Source: Candidatus Omnitrophota bacterium | GTDB taxonomy: Bacteria; Omnitrophota; Omnitrophia; Omnitrophales; JACROU01 | Length of the DNA: 15,285 nt | Direction of reading: 5' to 3' | Assembly: GCA_016206875.1 (NCBI GenBank) | Contig: JACQQR010000255.1 | Location: forward strand, 1 to 15,285 | Part shown: in pieces, positions 7,279 to 14,776 of the stretch | Layout of the letters: each line of letters opens with the position of its first letter | Position numbering within the stretch: position 1 is the first letter of the stretch | Position numbers and translations under genes: made by a program | The notes under the pieces: generated by a model | The model's input: only the letters and a program-made list of their open reading frames with translations | The model's database searches: none | Told to the model about the DNA's origin: nothing

Positions 7279-8643
7279 CTAGAGCTGAATCTCCTGTTTT
7301 TCCAGTACTTTAATCTTGGTTCCGTCTTCCAATTTTTCGTAGCCGTGGATAATCACCAAGTCTCCATCCGTGATGCCGGAATCAATTTGCGTGTAATCTT
7401 CGCGCTGATAGCCGATTTTAACCGGCTTTTTAACCGCCGTGCTTGTTTCTTCATCCGCCACAAACACATAAGCCTCGTCCTTTTTTCCAAGCACCGCTTC
7501 TGTGGGAACGGCGATCGCATTTTTTTTGTTATAAATCAGGATTTTAATACGCGCAAACATTCCGGGAAGCAAGAGCCCCTCCGGGTTTTCGACACGGACC
7601 CGAACCGTGGCCGTGCGGGAAGTGCCCGCAACCACAGGAGAAATGTTCTCCACGGTTCCGTCAAAGGCCTTTTCCGGATAGGCGTCCACGAATACGCGCG
7701 CCCTTTGCCCTAAAGCAAGCTTATTGACCTCTCGCTCCACCACACCAAATTCAATCAGCACATACTCGGTAAATACGTGTGTGCCGATGAGTGAATTGGG
7801 CGTAATAGCCTCGCCTTCTTCTATATTCAATTCACCGATCATGCCATCGGAGACCGCATAAAGATTCGTTTTCTCCAGCATGGCTTCCTGGGCTTTGGCC
7901 TCAAGCTGCGAGGCTTCAGCCTCATATTGGGCGCTTTCCAATTCCAGCTTCACCTGCTCCAAAGTAGATTTGGGAATAGCGCCGATGTCGAATAATTTTC
8001 CATGCTCTTTAAGTTTTTCTTGCGCAATCTTATAAGCCGTCTGCGCCTTGTTATAATTGGCCTGGGCCCGCTTGAGATTTAAAAGAATATCATCCTGCCT
8101 AAGAGAGATGAGCAAAGCGCCTTCTTCATAATGCTCACCTTCCCGGTAATTAACGGAGTTGATGACTCCCGGAATTTCAAAACTTAATTTAAACTCAATG
8201 GCGCCCTTTACCGTGCCCAAACTTTTTAACGAATCTTCATAATTGAACCGCTTGACAGGGAACACTTTGACAGGAATGGCGTCTTGACGGCCTCCGGCCT
8301 CTTCGGCCTTTTCCTGTTTCAACTTGCCTGCCTCATTTTTGGTGAGAAAATTGGACACGATCAGAATACCCAGAAACAGAAATACGAGAGCCGCAATGGC
8401 GCCTTTTCTGTGGGTTTTAATCCAGGGAAAACGTGTTTCAATGAAGGCAAGAACAGGACGGAGCACGGGTTGCAATGTTCGGGCGGCCGCGCGAAACAGC
8501 GTCCCAAGGAAGGCCAAAATTTTTGGAAAATCCACGTAGGGAAACTCGCTTTTAAAAAACCCGCTGTGAAAACGGTGCCCCCCGCCGCTTTCAGGCGAAA
8601 TATCCTCATTGGATTCGCCGCTACGGTCATCTTCCGGTATCAT
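7279..8643 (-). CDS. Periplasmic adaptor (membrane fusion protein, HlyD/MFP type) of the RND system
   Basis: The product has 454 residues. After a cytoplasmic N-terminal region of about 80 residues comes one membrane anchor (about 81-99, AIAALVFLFLGILIV). There follow a barrel-sandwich half-motif (IEFKLSFEIPGVINSVNYREG, about 149-169), an alpha-helical hairpin rich in Glu, Ala and Gln (about 183-258), the second half of the lipoyl-like domain (TNLYAVSDGMIGELNIEEGE, 259-278) and a beta-barrel region ending with AIAVPTEAVL. These adaptors link an inner-membrane RND pump to a TolC-type channel. The start ATG overlaps the upstream stop in ATGA (8643-8640), with AAAGGA six bases upstream, so translation is coupled. 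The long soluble N-terminus before the anchor is unusual, since most such adaptors start with a signal peptide or a short anchor. The single adaptor presumably serves both downstream pumps. Confidence 0.92.
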   Translation of the reverse strand: MIPEDDRSGESNEDISPESGGGHRFHSGFFKSEFPYVDFPKILAFLGTLFRAAARTLQPVLRPVLAFIETRFPWIKTHRKGAIAALVFLFLGILIVSNFLTKNEAGKLKQEKAEEAGGRQDAIPVKVFPVKRFNYEDSLKSLGTVKGAIEFKLSFEIPGVINSVNYREGEHYEEGALLISLRQDDILLNLKRAQANYNKAQTAYKIAQEKLKEHGKLFDIGAIPKSTLEQVKLELESAQYEAEASQLEAKAQEAMLEKTNLYAVSDGMIGELNIEEGEAITPNSLIGTHVFTEYVLIEFGVVEREVNKLALGQRARVFVDAYPEKAFDGTVENISPVVAGTSRTATVRVRVENPEGLLLPGMFARIKILIYNKKNAIAVPTEAVLGKKDEAYVFVADEETSTAVKKPVKIGYQREDYTQIDSGITDGDLVIIHGYEKLEDGTKIKVLEKQEIQL

Positions 8644-10481
8644 GAAGTTTCCTTTCTTGCCAATGGAAGAACACTCATGCGTAATAAATCCTTTTCCCCG
8701 ATGGATCGATTCAAGGAAATGCGCATTTTATAATAATCACCTACCGCCTCGGCATATTGACCACGGGCATCAACCACATCTTTTTCGGCTTGCAAATATT
8801 CCGAAAGTTGAATCTGGTTTTTCTCCAGCTGATAGCCTTTAAGCTTTGCCACCCGTTCCTTGTGCGCCAACTTTTTTATCGAGGAATCAAGTTGAATCAA
8901 TGCCTTATAACAGCCGTAATAGGCCTCTTTTACTTCCTTGATGACCTCATTTTCTTTCTCCTGCAATTCTACCATCTGTTCCAGCATCTGGGATTTCGCC
9001 TCGCCCACATCGACAAATTGCTGGAGCGCGTCCAATAAAGCGAAGGTGAACTTGTTGGTTTTAATCCGGGTTCCATTAGCCGATTCAAATTCAGTCACGT
9101 TCGGCGCCGTGCGTGTGGTGTCATAACTGTATTTGGCGGTGTTTCCGAGAAAATTCTGGCTTACTTCCATGCCGATTTTCCATTCCGAATGGTAGGGAGG
9201 CGTTTTGTCTATTTGTTTAAAGGCTTCGGCCAATTCGCCAATTTCGATAATAAAATCGGCCTGTGGAAGAAATTTTCCGTAAGCGGCTTTCGTTTTATAT
9301 CGATTGGCCATGAGCTTGAATTCTTCCAGCCGCAGATCCGGGCGGTTGATATAAGCCTGATCCATGAGTTCATTGACTTCAACACTCATTTGCTCCGGAT
9401 TTTCTATTGAGACCGCCACAGAAATTCCCGAAGAGCCCGCGCTGGGCGTACCGATAATTTTCTCTCTTAATGCATCGACGGATTCCACTTCTAGCCGTGT
9501 GTCTTTGGGCAGATTGACGAATTTCATCAGGTCCAGTTGGGCAAGCGCTAATTCCTGATAGGCCTTATGGAGCTCAGCTCGAATCTCACCAATCAATGAA
9601 TCCGTGTTTAAGTATTCGATTTCGGAAACAGCGTCGGCCTTTTTCTTTTCTTCATTTTGCTTCCAATACAACTCCATTTTTCCGGCTAATTCTCCCGTAA
9701 CGTGATACAAAGATTGGGCCTTGGCATAATTCATATAGGCTTCCACCACATCCAAAACTAATTTTGAGTGCGCTTTACCCAGGTCTTCCCTGCCGGCTTT
9801 TGAGTTAGACAGCTCCTCACGATACGTATTCCATAAATTGCCGCCATGATAAACGGGCTGTTTAAAATTAATGCGCTGCATATTGCTTTTGAAGGCATCC
9901 CCTGTTTGAGCCGAGCCGGAGAGTTCGCCGTTTTTGTAGGTAAATTCAAATCCGATTTCAGACCATAAATTTCTGAATGCCTTACGGGCCCGCCACTTTG
10001 CGGTTTTGCTTTTCTCTTTTGCCAACTTTACTTCCAAAGAAACTTCCAGCGCCCTAGCGACCACATCGTGCAGGGTCCGCACTTTTTGATTCGAAGAAAA
10101 ATTCTCTTGCGCAATCAGCACATCCTTGTTGATTACTTCATGAAAATATCCGCCATCCAGGATGGGCATTTTGGCCCTCGCCTTATCCCGTTCGTACTCC
10201 ACCCTGCCTTGAAGAGCACGTTTTTCATCCTTGGAAAGATTCCGATACACCACCGGAACCAGCTTTATTGAAAATTCTTTGGAAGCAGGCGCTTTAGAGG
10301 CAGGTTTTTCGAGCTTTTGCCGCTCTTCAATCAAGGTTTGCTCGAGTTTTTTGACATCTGCCCGATTTTTATCCTGGGAAGATGCCGGAGGAGTGGTTTG
10401 AGCTTGAAGCCCTTGCGGATAAAGCAAAAGCAAAATGATTGGCAAAATCACCGGCAAGTAACGCAGTTTCACTCGATCCAT
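8640..10481 (-). CDS. TolC-like outer-membrane efflux protein
   Basis: The product has 613 residues. A signal peptide is clear (about 1-28: basic start DRVKLRY, hydrophobic VILPIILLLL, then GLQAQ). Residues about 30-135 are a charged, partly coiled extension not found in standard TolC proteins, which are about 430-500 residues. From LHDVVARALEVSLEVKLAKE (137-156) the outer-membrane efflux repeat begins. It has long helices with the usual RARKAFRNLW, an FKQPVYHGG stretch (206-214) resembling the q-P-[IL]-f-x-G-G motif, and a second helical pair ending in QLEKNQIQLSEYLQAEKDV. Such proteins trimerise into a channel through the outer membrane and periplasm. AAGGAG lies nine bases before the ATG at 10481. 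The gene is first in the efflux operon and overlaps the adaptor by four bases. No convincing promoter was found in the repeat-filled spacer upstream. Confidence 0.88.
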   Translation of the reverse strand: MDRVKLRYLPVILPIILLLLYPQGLQAQTTPPASSQDKNRADVKKLEQTLIEERQKLEKPASKAPASKEFSIKLVPVVYRNLSKDEKRALQGRVEYERDKARAKMPILDGGYFHEVINKDVLIAQENFSSNQKVRTLHDVVARALEVSLEVKLAKEKSKTAKWRARKAFRNLWSEIGFEFTYKNGELSGSAQTGDAFKSNMQRINFKQPVYHGGNLWNTYREELSNSKAGREDLGKAHSKLVLDVVEAYMNYAKAQSLYHVTGELAGKMELYWKQNEEKKKADAVSEIEYLNTDSLIGEIRAELHKAYQELALAQLDLMKFVNLPKDTRLEVESVDALREKIIGTPSAGSSGISVAVSIENPEQMSVEVNELMDQAYINRPDLRLEEFKLMANRYKTKAAYGKFLPQADFIIEIGELAEAFKQIDKTPPYHSEWKIGMEVSQNFLGNTAKYSYDTTRTAPNVTEFESANGTRIKTNKFTFALLDALQQFVDVGEAKSQMLEQMVELQEKENEVIKEVKEAYYGCYKALIQLDSSIKKLAHKERVAKLKGYQLEKNQIQLSEYLQAEKDVVDARGQYAEAVGDYYKMRISLNRSIGEKDLLRMSVLPLARKETS

Positions 10482-10500
10482 CGAATTGAACTCCTTAAGT

Positions 10501-10513
10501 GGTGGCTGTCACT
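10501..10513. repeat. Decayed GTGAC-N-GTCAC unit upstream of the TolC-like gene
   Basis: On the minus strand this reads AGTGACAGCCACC, one base away from the AGTGACAGTCACC seen in hairpin A2. It is a lone unit with no intact partner. A weaker remnant (AAGTGACTG on the minus strand) lies near 10627-10635, on the other side of the inverted repeat at 10524-10612. Confidence 0.45.
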
Positions 10514-10523
10514 ATTACCACAT

Positions 10524-10612
10524 TTGTCACCCCCGCGAAAGCGGGGGTCCAGTGACTTTGGCATTGTCTGAAAAACCAAGTCGCTGGATTCCCGCTTTCG
10601 CGGGAATGACAA
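10524..10612. repeat. Inverted pair of 35-base palindromic repeats (TTCCCGC/GCGGGAA type)
   Basis: Two copies in opposite orientation, 10524-10558 and 10578-10612, agree at 30 of 35 positions across a 19-base spacer. Each carries its own hairpin with a 4-base loop: 10529-10548 (CCCCCGC, GAAA, GCGGGGG) and 10588-10607 (ATTCCCGC, TTTC, GCGGGAAT). The copies differ at two bases in each hairpin arm, and the changes are complementary (CC/GG against TT/AA). From memory, similar TCATTCCCGC palindromes occur as interspersed repeats in many bacteria. This element fills most of the proS-TolC spacer. Confidence 0.85.
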
Positions 10613-10670
10613 GAAGAAGAAGACAGCAGTCACTTCCATAAATCATCGTCTTTTGACTTCTTTTTCTAAA

Positions 10671-10711
10671 GAACGTAGTGACTGTCACCTACGGTGACTG
10701 TCACTACGTTC
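10671..10711. repeat. Hairpin C1 of the GTGAC-N-GTCAC family
   Basis: The arms 10671-10689 and 10693-10711 pair around the loop TAC. The only mismatch is T-T between the centres of two GTGACTGTCAC copies. The outer arm is GAACGTA against TACGTTC. It lies just downstream of the proS terminator hairpin. Confidence 0.9.
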
Positions 10712-10716
10712 CGCGT

Positions 10717-10765
10717 AAAAAGCGTAAAAAGTGACAGTCACTAAAGTGACAGTCACTTTTTACGC
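10717..10765 (-). terminator. Likely intrinsic terminator of the proS operon
   Basis: On the minus strand hairpin C2 (21-bp stem with one mismatch) is followed by five T (10721-10717). The stem ends in its own run of T (TTTTTACGC), so an A-tract and a T-tract flank the core. It begins within the last codons of proS and includes the TGA stop. Function is inferred from form and position. Confidence 0.6.
10722..10765. repeat. Hairpin C2 of the GTGAC-N-GTCAC family, overlapping the proS 3' end
   Basis: The arms 10722-10742 and 10745-10765 pair around AA, with a single A-A mismatch between two GTGACAGTCAC copies. The outer arm GCGTAAAAA is complementary to the last proS codons (CGT AAA AAG) and their flank. 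The same 9-mer GCGTAAAAA is also tandemly repeated just outside (10713-10721), giving three copies: two direct and one inverted. Confidence 0.9.
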
Positions 10766-12450
10766 AGAATCTCGTTCATGGCCTGTATTAACTCGGCCCT
10801 GGATAAAACTTTTGTAACGCCGGTTTTTCTTTCCCTAATCTCAGCCTTGCCTTCTTTGGCATTCTTTTCACCCACAATCACTTGATACGGCAGGCCAATC
10901 AAATCGGCATCGTTGAATTTTACGCCGGCCCGCTCATTTCTGTCATCAAAAAGTATGTGCTCGGGAAACTGACTGTACAGAACTCCCGCTAACTCTTCTA
11001 CGGCCGGCGCGGTTGGATTTAATGCGGCCAAATGAAACAGAAACGGAGCCACAGACACAGGCCACACAATCCCTTTTTCATCATGATGTTGCTCAATGGC
11101 GCCTGCAATCATCCGCGTAACACCAATTCCGTAACAGCCCATGATGATTTCTTTGCGAACACCCGATTCATCCAAAAAACTAGCTCCCAAAGGCTTGGAA
11201 TAACGAGTGCCCAGTTTAAAAATATGCCCGATTTCCATTGCCCGCTTTAACTGAATCACGCCTCCGGAGCAGTGGGGACAAAGGTCGCCGGCTACGGCCG
11301 TTCGAAAGTCACCGAATAATTTGATTTGAAAATCCCGTCCGTGATTGACTCCCTTAAAATGTTTGTCATTTTGATTGGCCCCAGTCACAAAATCCGACAT
11401 GCCCCGGACAGAATAATCAGCCGCCAATTCAACACCGCTTAAACCTACCGGCCCGCTAAACCCAACCCGGGCTCCTGTCCATTTTTCAATTTGCCCAGGC
11501 TCGGCCAACATCAAGCTCTCTGCCTTCAAAAACTTCTTCAGCTTGGATTCGCTGATTTCCATATCTGCGCGAATGAGACAAGCCACCGGCTTTCCATCAC
11601 ATACGTAGAGAATGGTTTTAAGAAGCCCTCCGGCGGGAATTTTAAAATGCGCCGTAAGCTCTTCGATGGTAGAAATACCGGGCGTATCGAAAATTTCCAT
11701 CGTGCCTGCACCCGGCTTAGCCGGCTCGCATGCTGAGCAAGCCACCAAAGAAGGCGCCGATCGTAAATCACACTGATTGCAGCAGGCCACCCAATCTTCC
11801 CCAAAGTCCGCTAACAGCATAAATTCATGCGAAACATTGCCGCCCATAATGCCTGGGTCGGCATTGACGATTTCAAAAGCCAGGCCGGAGCGCGTAAAAA
11901 TCCGTTTGTATGCCTCAAGCATGAGTGCATACGATTGATCCAGATCTTCCCAACTCCGGTCAAAACTGTACGCATCTTTCATCATAAATTCTTTGGAGCG
12001 GATAATGCCGAAACGCGGGCGGGCCTCGTCTCTGAATTTGGTTTGAATTTGATAGAGAATGATAGGAAGCTCTCGGTAACTTTTCACATTCCCGGCCACT
12101 AAATCCGTCACCACCTCTTCGTGCGTGGGGCCCAAGACAAATTCCTGGCCCGAGCGATTCTTGAAAGAAATCTTATCTTCTCCCAACGCCTCGTACCTTC
12201 CCGTTTTTTTCCAAAGGTCGGACGGGTGAAGCGCGGGAAGCAAAAGCTCGCAAGCCCCGGAGCGATTCATTTCCTCACGGATAATATGTTCGATTTTTTC
12301 GAGCGCCCGGTATCCAAGCGGCAAATAACTGTACACTCCGGAAGACAGTTTGCGCACCAAACCCGCTCGAAGCATCAATTGATGGCTGGTGGCTTCGGCT
12401 TCTTTTGGCGTTTCACGCAATGTGGGAATAAGAGACTCTGACCATTTCAT
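10753..12450 (-). CDS. proS: Prolyl-tRNA synthetase, bacterial type with editing-domain insertion
   Basis: The product has 565 residues, close to the roughly 570 of E. coli ProRS. It charges tRNA-Pro with proline in the cytoplasm. Class II motifs are seen: FVLGPTHEE (104-112), motif 2 around FRDEARPRFGIIRSKEFMMKD (139-159) and motif 3 GCYGIGVTRMIAGAIEQHHDE (438-458). Between them, about 250-385, lies the insertion that in this family hydrolyses mischarged Ala-tRNA-Pro. It includes ADYSVRGMSDFVTGANQND. The C-terminal anticodon-binding domain begins near 465. Extra cysteines form CxxC pairs at 224/227, 238/241 and 391/394, which could hold a metal ion. The ATG is six bases after the rseP stop, with only a weak Shine-Dalgarno, so coupling is likely. 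The stop TGA is formed by a repeat hairpin (10722-10765). Confidence 0.97.
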   Translation of the reverse strand: MKWSESLIPTLRETPKEAEATSHQLMLRAGLVRKLSSGVYSYLPLGYRALEKIEHIIREEMNRSGACELLLPALHPSDLWKKTGRYEALGEDKISFKNRSGQEFVLGPTHEEVVTDLVAGNVKSYRELPIILYQIQTKFRDEARPRFGIIRSKEFMMKDAYSFDRSWEDLDQSYALMLEAYKRIFTRSGLAFEIVNADPGIMGGNVSHEFMLLADFGEDWVACCNQCDLRSAPSLVACSACEPAKPGAGTMEIFDTPGISTIEELTAHFKIPAGGLLKTILYVCDGKPVACLIRADMEISESKLKKFLKAESLMLAEPGQIEKWTGARVGFSGPVGLSGVELAADYSVRGMSDFVTGANQNDKHFKGVNHGRDFQIKLFGDFRTAVAGDLCPHCSGGVIQLKRAMEIGHIFKLGTRYSKPLGASFLDESGVRKEIIMGCYGIGVTRMIAGAIEQHHDEKGIVWPVSVAPFLFHLAALNPTAPAVEELAGVLYSQFPEHILFDDRNERAGVKFNDADLIGLPYQVIVGEKNAKEGKAEIRERKTGVTKVLSRAELIQAMNEILRKK

Positions 12451-12456
12451 GGGAAA

Positions 12457-13560
12457 TTACCGGAGAAACATACTTTTTAACTTTTCAAAAAAATGAAGGT
12501 TGACCAAATCGTTATACATCACCACAACCATAAGGACTATCAATAAGAAAAAACCGATTTGAGTGAGCCGCTCCTGTATTTTCAAAGAAACAGGGCGGCG
12601 AAAAATTGCCTCAATCGTAAGGAACAATAAATGCCCCCCGTCCAGAGCGGGAAACGGAAGCAAGTTAAAAATAGCCAGTGTGGCGCTGATAAGCGCCGTG
12701 AGCTGCAAGAGATAAACAAAACCCAATTGAGCGGCTTTGCCTGTAACCACAACAATGCCTATCGGGCCCGACAGGGCCTTTAGAGACAAACGGCCCGTAA
12801 TCAGACGCCATAAGGCCTTATAGGTCATCCAGGTGGTGATCCAAAGCGCATCCCAGCCTTTTTGGAATGATTCGAGAAAGCCGTATTTTTCAATCATATA
12901 CTTTTCGGAGGGCATGATGCCGATGCGGTTCAGGCGGGTTTTATCGCCGAAAGCGTCTTTTCCCTCTTCCACTTTTGGCTGAATGACAATTTGCACTACG
13001 CGTGTTTGGCGCTTGATGTCTAACGCCAACGAGTCGGACTCGTTATCCATAATTCTGGAAGTAAGCTCCACCCAGCTAGTGACCGGCCGGCCGCCCACAG
13101 CCACCACTTCATCCCCTTTTTGAAGTCCGCTTTCTTTGGCCGGATACCCCTCCATAAAATCGCCGATTACGGGAGCCAAGGTGGGCTTGCCCATCATAAA
13201 AATAAGCGCGAACAGTACAAAAGCCAAAATGTAATTCATGGCCGCTCCGGCGACCACAATAGAAATTCTCGCCCAAATCGGAGCCGCTAAATAGTCTCCT
13301 TCGCGAGTCGCACTAGCGCCCGCCGGCTGCTCTTCGGAGGTCTCTCCTTGCGGTTTCACAAATCCGCCGAAAGGAATGGCGGAGACCACGTAACGTGTTT
13401 CTTTGCTCTGCCAGGCAAAAATCTCGGGTCCGAAGCCGATGGAAAATTTTTCCACTCGTACACGGGTCATGCGGCAGACAATAAAATGCCCCATTTCATG
13501 AATGAAGATAAGAAGCCCCAAAACAAGAATCGTGGGAATCAATTGAATCAAAAAATCCAT
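12457..13560 (-). CDS. rseP: Site-2 membrane metalloprotease (RseP family)
   Basis: The product has 367 residues and all marks of the M50 RseP/RasP family. HEMGH (21-25) sits in the first membrane segment with E22 as the catalytic base. A GFGP motif is at 42-45. A PDZ domain (about 126-200) includes SGLQKGDEVVAVGGRPV. The third zinc ligand lies in NLLPFPALDGGH (299-310; D307). Membrane segments fall at about 5-28, 98-123, 275-300 and 335-353. The length fits family members with a single PDZ domain; E. coli RseP has two PDZ domains and about 450 residues. The family cuts membrane-embedded substrates such as anti-sigma factors already trimmed at the periplasmic side. The substrate here is unknown. 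The start is one base after the dxr stop (TAA-T-ATG), which implies coupled translation. Confidence 0.96.
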   Translation of the reverse strand: MDFLIQLIPTILVLGLLIFIHEMGHFIVCRMTRVRVEKFSIGFGPEIFAWQSKETRYVVSAIPFGGFVKPQGETSEEQPAGASATREGDYLAAPIWARISIVVAGAAMNYILAFVLFALIFMMGKPTLAPVIGDFMEGYPAKESGLQKGDEVVAVGGRPVTSWVELTSRIMDNESDSLALDIKRQTRVVQIVIQPKVEEGKDAFGDKTRLNRIGIMPSEKYMIEKYGFLESFQKGWDALWITTWMTYKALWRLITGRLSLKALSGPIGIVVVTGKAAQLGFVYLLQLTALISATLAIFNLLPFPALDGGHLLFLTIEAIFRRPVSLKIQERLTQIGFFLLIVLMVVVMYNDLVNLHFFEKLKSMFLR

Positions 13561-13561
13561 A

Positions 13562-14770
13562 TTATGCGCTCACTTTGTTTTTTGCATGAGTCAGAATCCA
13601 GGCACCTGCCTTTTGCCTGGCCCAACCGTCTGCGTTTAGAATATCTTCTAAATCCGGAACGGAAGTTTTCGCAATGAAAGAATGATAATCGTTCAATACA
13701 CTATCATTGATTTTGGCGATATCCGTAAATAAAATTTTCTCCTCAAGAAATGCCCCAACCGCCGCCTCATTGGCCGCGTTGAGCACACAAGGCGCAAGAC
13801 CTCCCCGCTGCATGGCTTCATAAGCCAGCTGCAAGCAAGGAAACTTTTTTAAATCCACGCTCAGGAATTCAAGCGAACCCACGCGAGTCAAATCCAGTTT
13901 CCCCGCTTCAAAATCAAGCCGCCCGGGGTAAGTCAGCGCATACTGAATCGGAAGCTTCATGTCCGTCACCGACAGCTGCGCAATCTGGCTTCCATCCCGA
14001 AATTCCACAACGGCGTGCACAATGGCTTGCGGATGAATCAAGACTTTGAGCTTGTCCGGAGAAATGTCAAACAGCGCCTGAGCCTCAATCAGCTCCAACC
14101 CCTTATTCATCAGCGTAGCCGAGTCCACGGAAATTTTTTTCCCCATACTCCATCGGGGATGACGAAGCGCTTCCTCGCTCGTGATGTGATCGAATGTGGA
14201 GAGCTCTCGATACAAGAACGGACCGCCGGAAGCGGTTAAGAAAATGTTCGACGGGATTTCATTTTTCCTTCCTTCCAGGCACTGAAAAATTCCGCTGTGC
14301 TCGCTATCTACAGGAATCACTGTCGCCTGATGTTTGCGGGCCAACTCGCGAATCATACCCCCGGCCATCACCAAAGGCTCTTTATTGGCCATAGCAATGT
14401 TTTTTCCCGCTCGAAGGGCCGCCATCAGTGGCTTCAGCCCTTCGACACCGGATAATGCCATAAGCACTTGCGCCACTTCTCCGGCGGTGACTGCTTGTAT
14501 CAAGCCTTCCTGTCCCGAATGTACCTGAATCTGCTTTAGCCCGGCCTGACTCAGTTTTTCTTCTAATTCAAGCTTCTTAGCCTTGTCAAAAATAGCCACC
14601 ATTTTTGGTTTTGGCTCGAGTGCTATACATTGCTGGACGAGGCAAGACACATTGTTTTTGGCGGCAAGCGCGTAGACAGAAAACCGGCCTTTGTGGTTTA
14701 AAACCACTTCAATCGCATTTTTTCCGATAGAGCCGGTTGAACCGATAATGGAAATCGTTTTCATATTCAT
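13562..14770 (-). CDS. dxr: 1-deoxy-D-xylulose 5-phosphate reductoisomerase
   Basis: The product has 402 residues (E. coli enzyme 398). It makes 2-C-methyl-D-erythritol 4-phosphate from DXP with NADPH, the committed step of the non-mevalonate isoprenoid pathway. The NADPH-binding loop is IIGSTGSIGKNA (8-19). ANKEPLVMAGG lies at 128-138. The metal-binding site is PVDSEHSGIFQCLEG (153-167), with D155 and E157. The substrate loop follows in ASGGPF (180-185), HPRWSMGKKISVDSAT (204-219) and MNKGLELIEA (221-230), with E226. All key residues are present. MNMKT offers two ATGs; the one at 14770 is taken because it is first, but the second (14764) cannot be excluded. The gene lies between cdsA and rseP. 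Undecaprenyl carrier and phospholipid supply plus envelope proteolysis in one operon is a common bacterial arrangement. Confidence 0.97.
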   Translation of the reverse strand: MNMKTISIIGSTGSIGKNAIEVVLNHKGRFSVYALAAKNNVSCLVQQCIALEPKPKMVAIFDKAKKLELEEKLSQAGLKQIQVHSGQEGLIQAVTAGEVAQVLMALSGVEGLKPLMAALRAGKNIAMANKEPLVMAGGMIRELARKHQATVIPVDSEHSGIFQCLEGRKNEIPSNIFLTASGGPFLYRELSTFDHITSEEALRHPRWSMGKKISVDSATLMNKGLELIEAQALFDISPDKLKVLIHPQAIVHAVVEFRDGSQIAQLSVTDMKLPIQYALTYPGRLDFEAGKLDLTRVGSLEFLSVDLKKFPCLQLAYEAMQRGGLAPCVLNAANEAAVGAFLEEKILFTDIAKINDSVLNDYHSFIAKTSVPDLEDILNADGWARQKAGAWILTHAKNKVSA

Positions 14771-14776
14771 AGTAGA

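Noticed and set aside
8284..8733. Plus-strand open frame of 149 codons
   Set aside because: It is antisense to the adaptor and the end of the TolC-like gene, both well supported, and it has no recognisable motif.
10482..10752. Small RNA or riboswitch in the proS-TolC spacer
   Set aside because: All strong structure there is explained by the two repeat families and the proS terminator; no known riboswitch core was recognised.
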